DNA of 8,655 nt from Vulcanimicrobiota bacterium (lineage in GTDB: Bacteria > Eremiobacterota > Eremiobacteria > Baltobacterales > Baltobacteraceae): positions 1 through 8,655 of the forward strand of contig JASHZC010000031.1 of the NCBI GenBank assembly GCA_030042755.1, given 5' to 3'. The notes below the pieces were generated by a model that saw only the letters and a list, made by a program, of their open reading frames with translations, was not told where the DNA came from and made no database searches. Shown here piece by piece: positions 6,983-8,655 of this stretch; the first letter of the stretch is position 1, and each line of letters starts with the position of its first letter. A program made the translations under genes and the position numbers.

Positions 6983-8421
6983 CAAGCGGTCAAATCGCCG
7001 ATCCAACGTTCGACCGCGTCGGCCTTTGACGGCAGGATCGCGGAGAGATTTTCACGCCCCGCCGCAGTAACGAGCACGTCGTCTTCGATACGTACGCCGA
7101 TGCCGCGGAATCGCTCCGGCACGGTCGCGTCGTCAGGCTGGAAGTAGAGTCCCGGTTCGACGGTCAGCACCATGCCTTCACGCAGCGTTCCATATTTGTA
7201 CTGCTCGGCGCGCGCGTGAGCGCAGTCGTGCACATCGAGTCCGAGCATGTGACTGACGTTATGCAGCGTGTAGCGGCGGTAGAACTGCGCATCCGGATCG
7301 AGCGCCTCGTTGAGGGAACAGGTCAGCACGCCAAGATCGATCAATCCCTCGGCCAAAACGCGCATCGCGCGGCGATTTGGCTCGAGGAAATCGTTGCCCG
7401 GAGCGACCGCGTCGATTCCGACGCGTTGCGCCTCGTACACGATGTCGTAGACGGCGCGTTGTTCGTGACTGTAGCGTCCGCCGAGCGGCATGGTGCGAGT
7501 GACGTCGGCGGTGTAGAGTGAGTCGCACTCGACGCCGGCGTCGAGCAATAGCAATGCATTGCGATCGACCGAGCCGTCATTGCGGTTCCAATGCAGTGTG
7601 CACGCATTGTGTCCGGACGCGGCGATCGTCAGATAGCCGACGTCGTTGGCTTCGACCCGCGCGCGGTTCCAAAACGCGCCTTCGAACTCGCGCTCGCTGC
7701 GCGCGCGCGGAAACAGCCGGATGACGTCTTCGAAGCCGCGCTTCGTGATCTCGCACGCCTTGCGCAATTCGGCGATCTCGTAGTCGTCTTTCAGCAGCCG
7801 CGCTTCGGCGAGGTGCGTCGCAAACTCCGCGTCGGCATCTTCTATCGGCAGCAACGCGTCGATCGCGTGATTGTGTCCGCGCATCACGGCGACGGGATGT
7901 TTGCTCGCGTGCAGGTTGCCAAGGTAATCGGAGATTTCTTGCAGCGGCAGAGCGCGATCGACGCCGTAGAAAATCTGGCTTTCGATCAAACCGCGATGCC
8001 GTCCGACCCAGAGCTCGCCGTAGATGCGATCGCTGAAAAACTCGGCCTTGCCGCGATTGTGCTCCGGCGCGAAGAGCAGCGTACGATGCGTCGCTCCTTC
8101 CGGTTCCATGACCAGGAGTGCGCCGGGCTCGCCCGTGCCCATGAGATACGCAAAATCGCTCGACGGACGGAAACGGAAGTAGGTGTCGTTGGCGCGGACG
8201 TGTTCTTCGCCGGCGGGAATGACCAGATACCACCCGGGGAAAGCGCGCGAGAGTGCATCGCGTCGCGAGTGCAGCCGCGCGAGCTGCGGGTGGGCTCCGG
8301 CGCGCAACGGCGCATCCGCCCAACCCTGCGACATGAAGGCGATCAAACGCTCAGGCGTGTCGCTGTCGTGACTGGCTTTCGAGGGCGTTTCAGGCGGCGT
8401 TTTTAACGAATCGGCACTCAT
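6982..8421 (-). CDS. pepP: Xaa-Pro aminopeptidase (aminopeptidase P, M24B family)
   Basis: A 479-residue di-metal peptidase that removes an N-terminal residue preceding proline. The AMP_N domain lies at about 44-180 (PAGEEHVRANDTYFRFR.SSDFAYLMG at 69-95). The pita-bread catalytic domain lies at about 210-465. Predicted metal ligands are D294 (LLLDAG), D306 (YTADVTRT), H391 (HNVSHMLGLDVHD), E422 (VEPGLY) and E446 (RIEDD), with H398 matching the second conserved histidine. The D294-D306 spacing is 12, one more than in E. coli PepP (DAGCEYKGYAGD), as I recall for actinobacterial-type enzymes. All ligands are present, so it should be active. The start at 8421 gives a polar leader of about 40 residues (MSADSLKTPPETPSK) before the AMP_N domain. 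GAAG lies 5 nt upstream of the ATG. M30 (8334) is an alternative start. An in-frame ATG at 8640 would run through the divergent gene and is unlikely. It is the first gene of the minus-strand block. Confidence 0.94.
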   Translation of the reverse strand: MSADSLKTPPETPSKASHDSDTPERLIAFMSQGWADAPLRAGAHPQLARLHSRRDALSRAFPGWYLVIPAGEEHVRANDTYFRFRPSSDFAYLMGTGEPGALLVMEPEGATHRTLLFAPEHNRGKAEFFSDRIYGELWVGRHRGLIESQIFYGVDRALPLQEISDYLGNLHASKHPVAVMRGHNHAIDALLPIEDADAEFATHLAEARLLKDDYEIAELRKACEITKRGFEDVIRLFPRARSEREFEGAFWNRARVEANDVGYLTIAASGHNACTLHWNRNDGSVDRNALLLLDAGVECDSLYTADVTRTMPLGGRYSHEQRAVYDIVYEAQRVGIDAVAPGNDFLEPNRRAMRVLAEGLIDLGVLTCSLNEALDPDAQFYRRYTLHNVSHMLGLDVHDCAHARAEQYKYGTLREGMVLTVEPGLYFQPDDATVPERFRGIGVRIEDDVLVTAAGRENLSAILPSKADAVERWIGDLTA

Positions 8422-8500
8422 AAAATCTTCATTCGGGAAAGCCGAACGGAACCCCCGGGCTCTCAGCCTATTCCATGCCGCAGTGTCGTACAACCAGGGT
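8422..8500. promoter_or_regulatory. Divergent intergenic region between pepP and the secreted-protein gene
   Basis: These 79 nt are the only substantial non-coding stretch in the window and must carry the 5' signals for both divergent genes. For pepP, a weak sigma70-like pair is visible on the minus strand: TTGTAC at 8493-8488 and TAGGCT at 8470-8465, separated by 17 nt. Each hexamer matches the consensus at only three of six positions, so this is tentative. I see no convincing promoter for the plus-strand gene and no clear operator palindrome. Confidence 0.3.
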
Positions 8501-8655
8501 ATGAAACGCCTTCTTCTTACGCTAGCACTTGCAACCGCCATCCCCGCCGTTGCAACTGCACAACAAGCGCCGGGCAATCCCGGCATGCCGTCCCCTGAAA
8601 TGCGCCAACAAATGCGCGCGAATTTCGAACAGATGCGCAAGCTCCACGAGCAGTT
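8501..8655 (+). CDS. Secreted small protein, Spy/CpxP-like, N-terminal part (runs off right edge)
   Basis: ATG at 8501 opens a frame that stays open to the window end (51 codons plus 2 nt). Residues 1-20 are a clear Sec signal peptide: MKR, then a hydrophobic core LLLTLALATAIPAVA, then ATA before QQ, predicting cleavage between A20 and Q21. The mature part starts QQAPGNPGMPSPEMRQQM and becomes a charged, Met/Gln/Arg-rich amphipathic helix (MRANFEQMRKLHEQ). This resembles periplasmic Spy/CpxP/LTXXQ-type proteins that bind unfolded proteins or sense envelope stress. The resemblance is of composition and layout only, because the LTxxQ motifs would lie beyond the edge. AGGG precedes the ATG by a single base, too close for a good ribosome binding site. 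It is divergent from pepP. Confidence 0.7.
   Translation, partial: MKRLLLTLALATAIPAVATAQQAPGNPGMPSPEMRQQMRANFEQMRKLHEQ

Noticed and set aside
2446..6989. Identical 10-mer CCGCTTGATG at two stop/start junctions (2455-2446 and 6989-6980)
   Set aside because: Part of it is forced by the shared TGATG overlap. The remaining CCGCT falls in codons for small C-terminal residues, so it is probably chance.
7591..8406. Long plus-strand open frame (271 codons) opposite pepP
   Set aside because: It is a typical antisense shadow in GC-rich DNA. The opposite strand encodes a complete M24B peptidase with all metal ligands, and the antisense product shows no recognisable domain.

Overview
The window is GC-rich, compact bacterial chromosome with almost no intergenic space. 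Most genes are on the minus strand. The organism cannot be named from the sequence. High GC, the rsmI-metG-tatD neighbourhood also seen in Firmicutes, an actinobacterial-looking aminopeptidase P and a small secreted Spy/CpxP-like protein suggest a high-GC Terrabacteria-type lineage. My tentative guess is Candidatus Eremiobacterota (WPS-2) or a relative.

Layout, read in the direction of minus-strand transcription from right to left. A six-gene block starts at about 8421: pepP (Xaa-Pro aminopeptidase), natA-like ABC ATPase, natB-like ABC-2 permease, rsmI (16S rRNA C1402 2'-O-methyltransferase), metG (methionyl-tRNA synthetase) and a membrane-bound GAF-GGDEF diguanylate cyclase ending at 766. 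Junctions are 1-nt overlap (TGATG), 4-nt overlap (ATGA), 4-nt gap, 44-nt gap and 1-nt overlap (TGATG), so the block is probably one operon with coupled translation. After a plus-strand remnant comes the 5' part of tatD, again on the minus strand and running off the left edge. On the right, a plus-strand secreted protein starts at 8501, divergent from pepP across 79 nt, and runs off the edge.

The most unusual spot is 233-762. A plus-strand isoprenylcysteine carboxyl methyltransferase-like (ICMT/PEMT) gene sits between the diguanylate cyclase and tatD, against the direction of its neighbours. It is broken: the family's C-terminal segment (EYDAYYARTWRLIPFVY) is present at 709-762 but in a different frame, and the roughly 20-25 residues that normally precede it are missing. 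The simplest reading is an internal deletion of 3n+1 nt. Its first codon and the tatD start codon share a base on opposite strands, and its restored end lies 3 nt from the cyclase stop.

Functionally the block is mostly housekeeping: peptide turnover, ribosome maturation, tRNA charging and a Na+/drug-type ABC exporter. A c-di-GMP synthase is coupled to the end of metG. I see no CRISPR array, tRNA, rRNA, insertion sequence or phage gene, and no gene-free stretch longer than 300 bases. I found no clear new biological system; the broken ICMT gene and the cyclase within the metG-tatD neighbourhood are the points most worth a second look.
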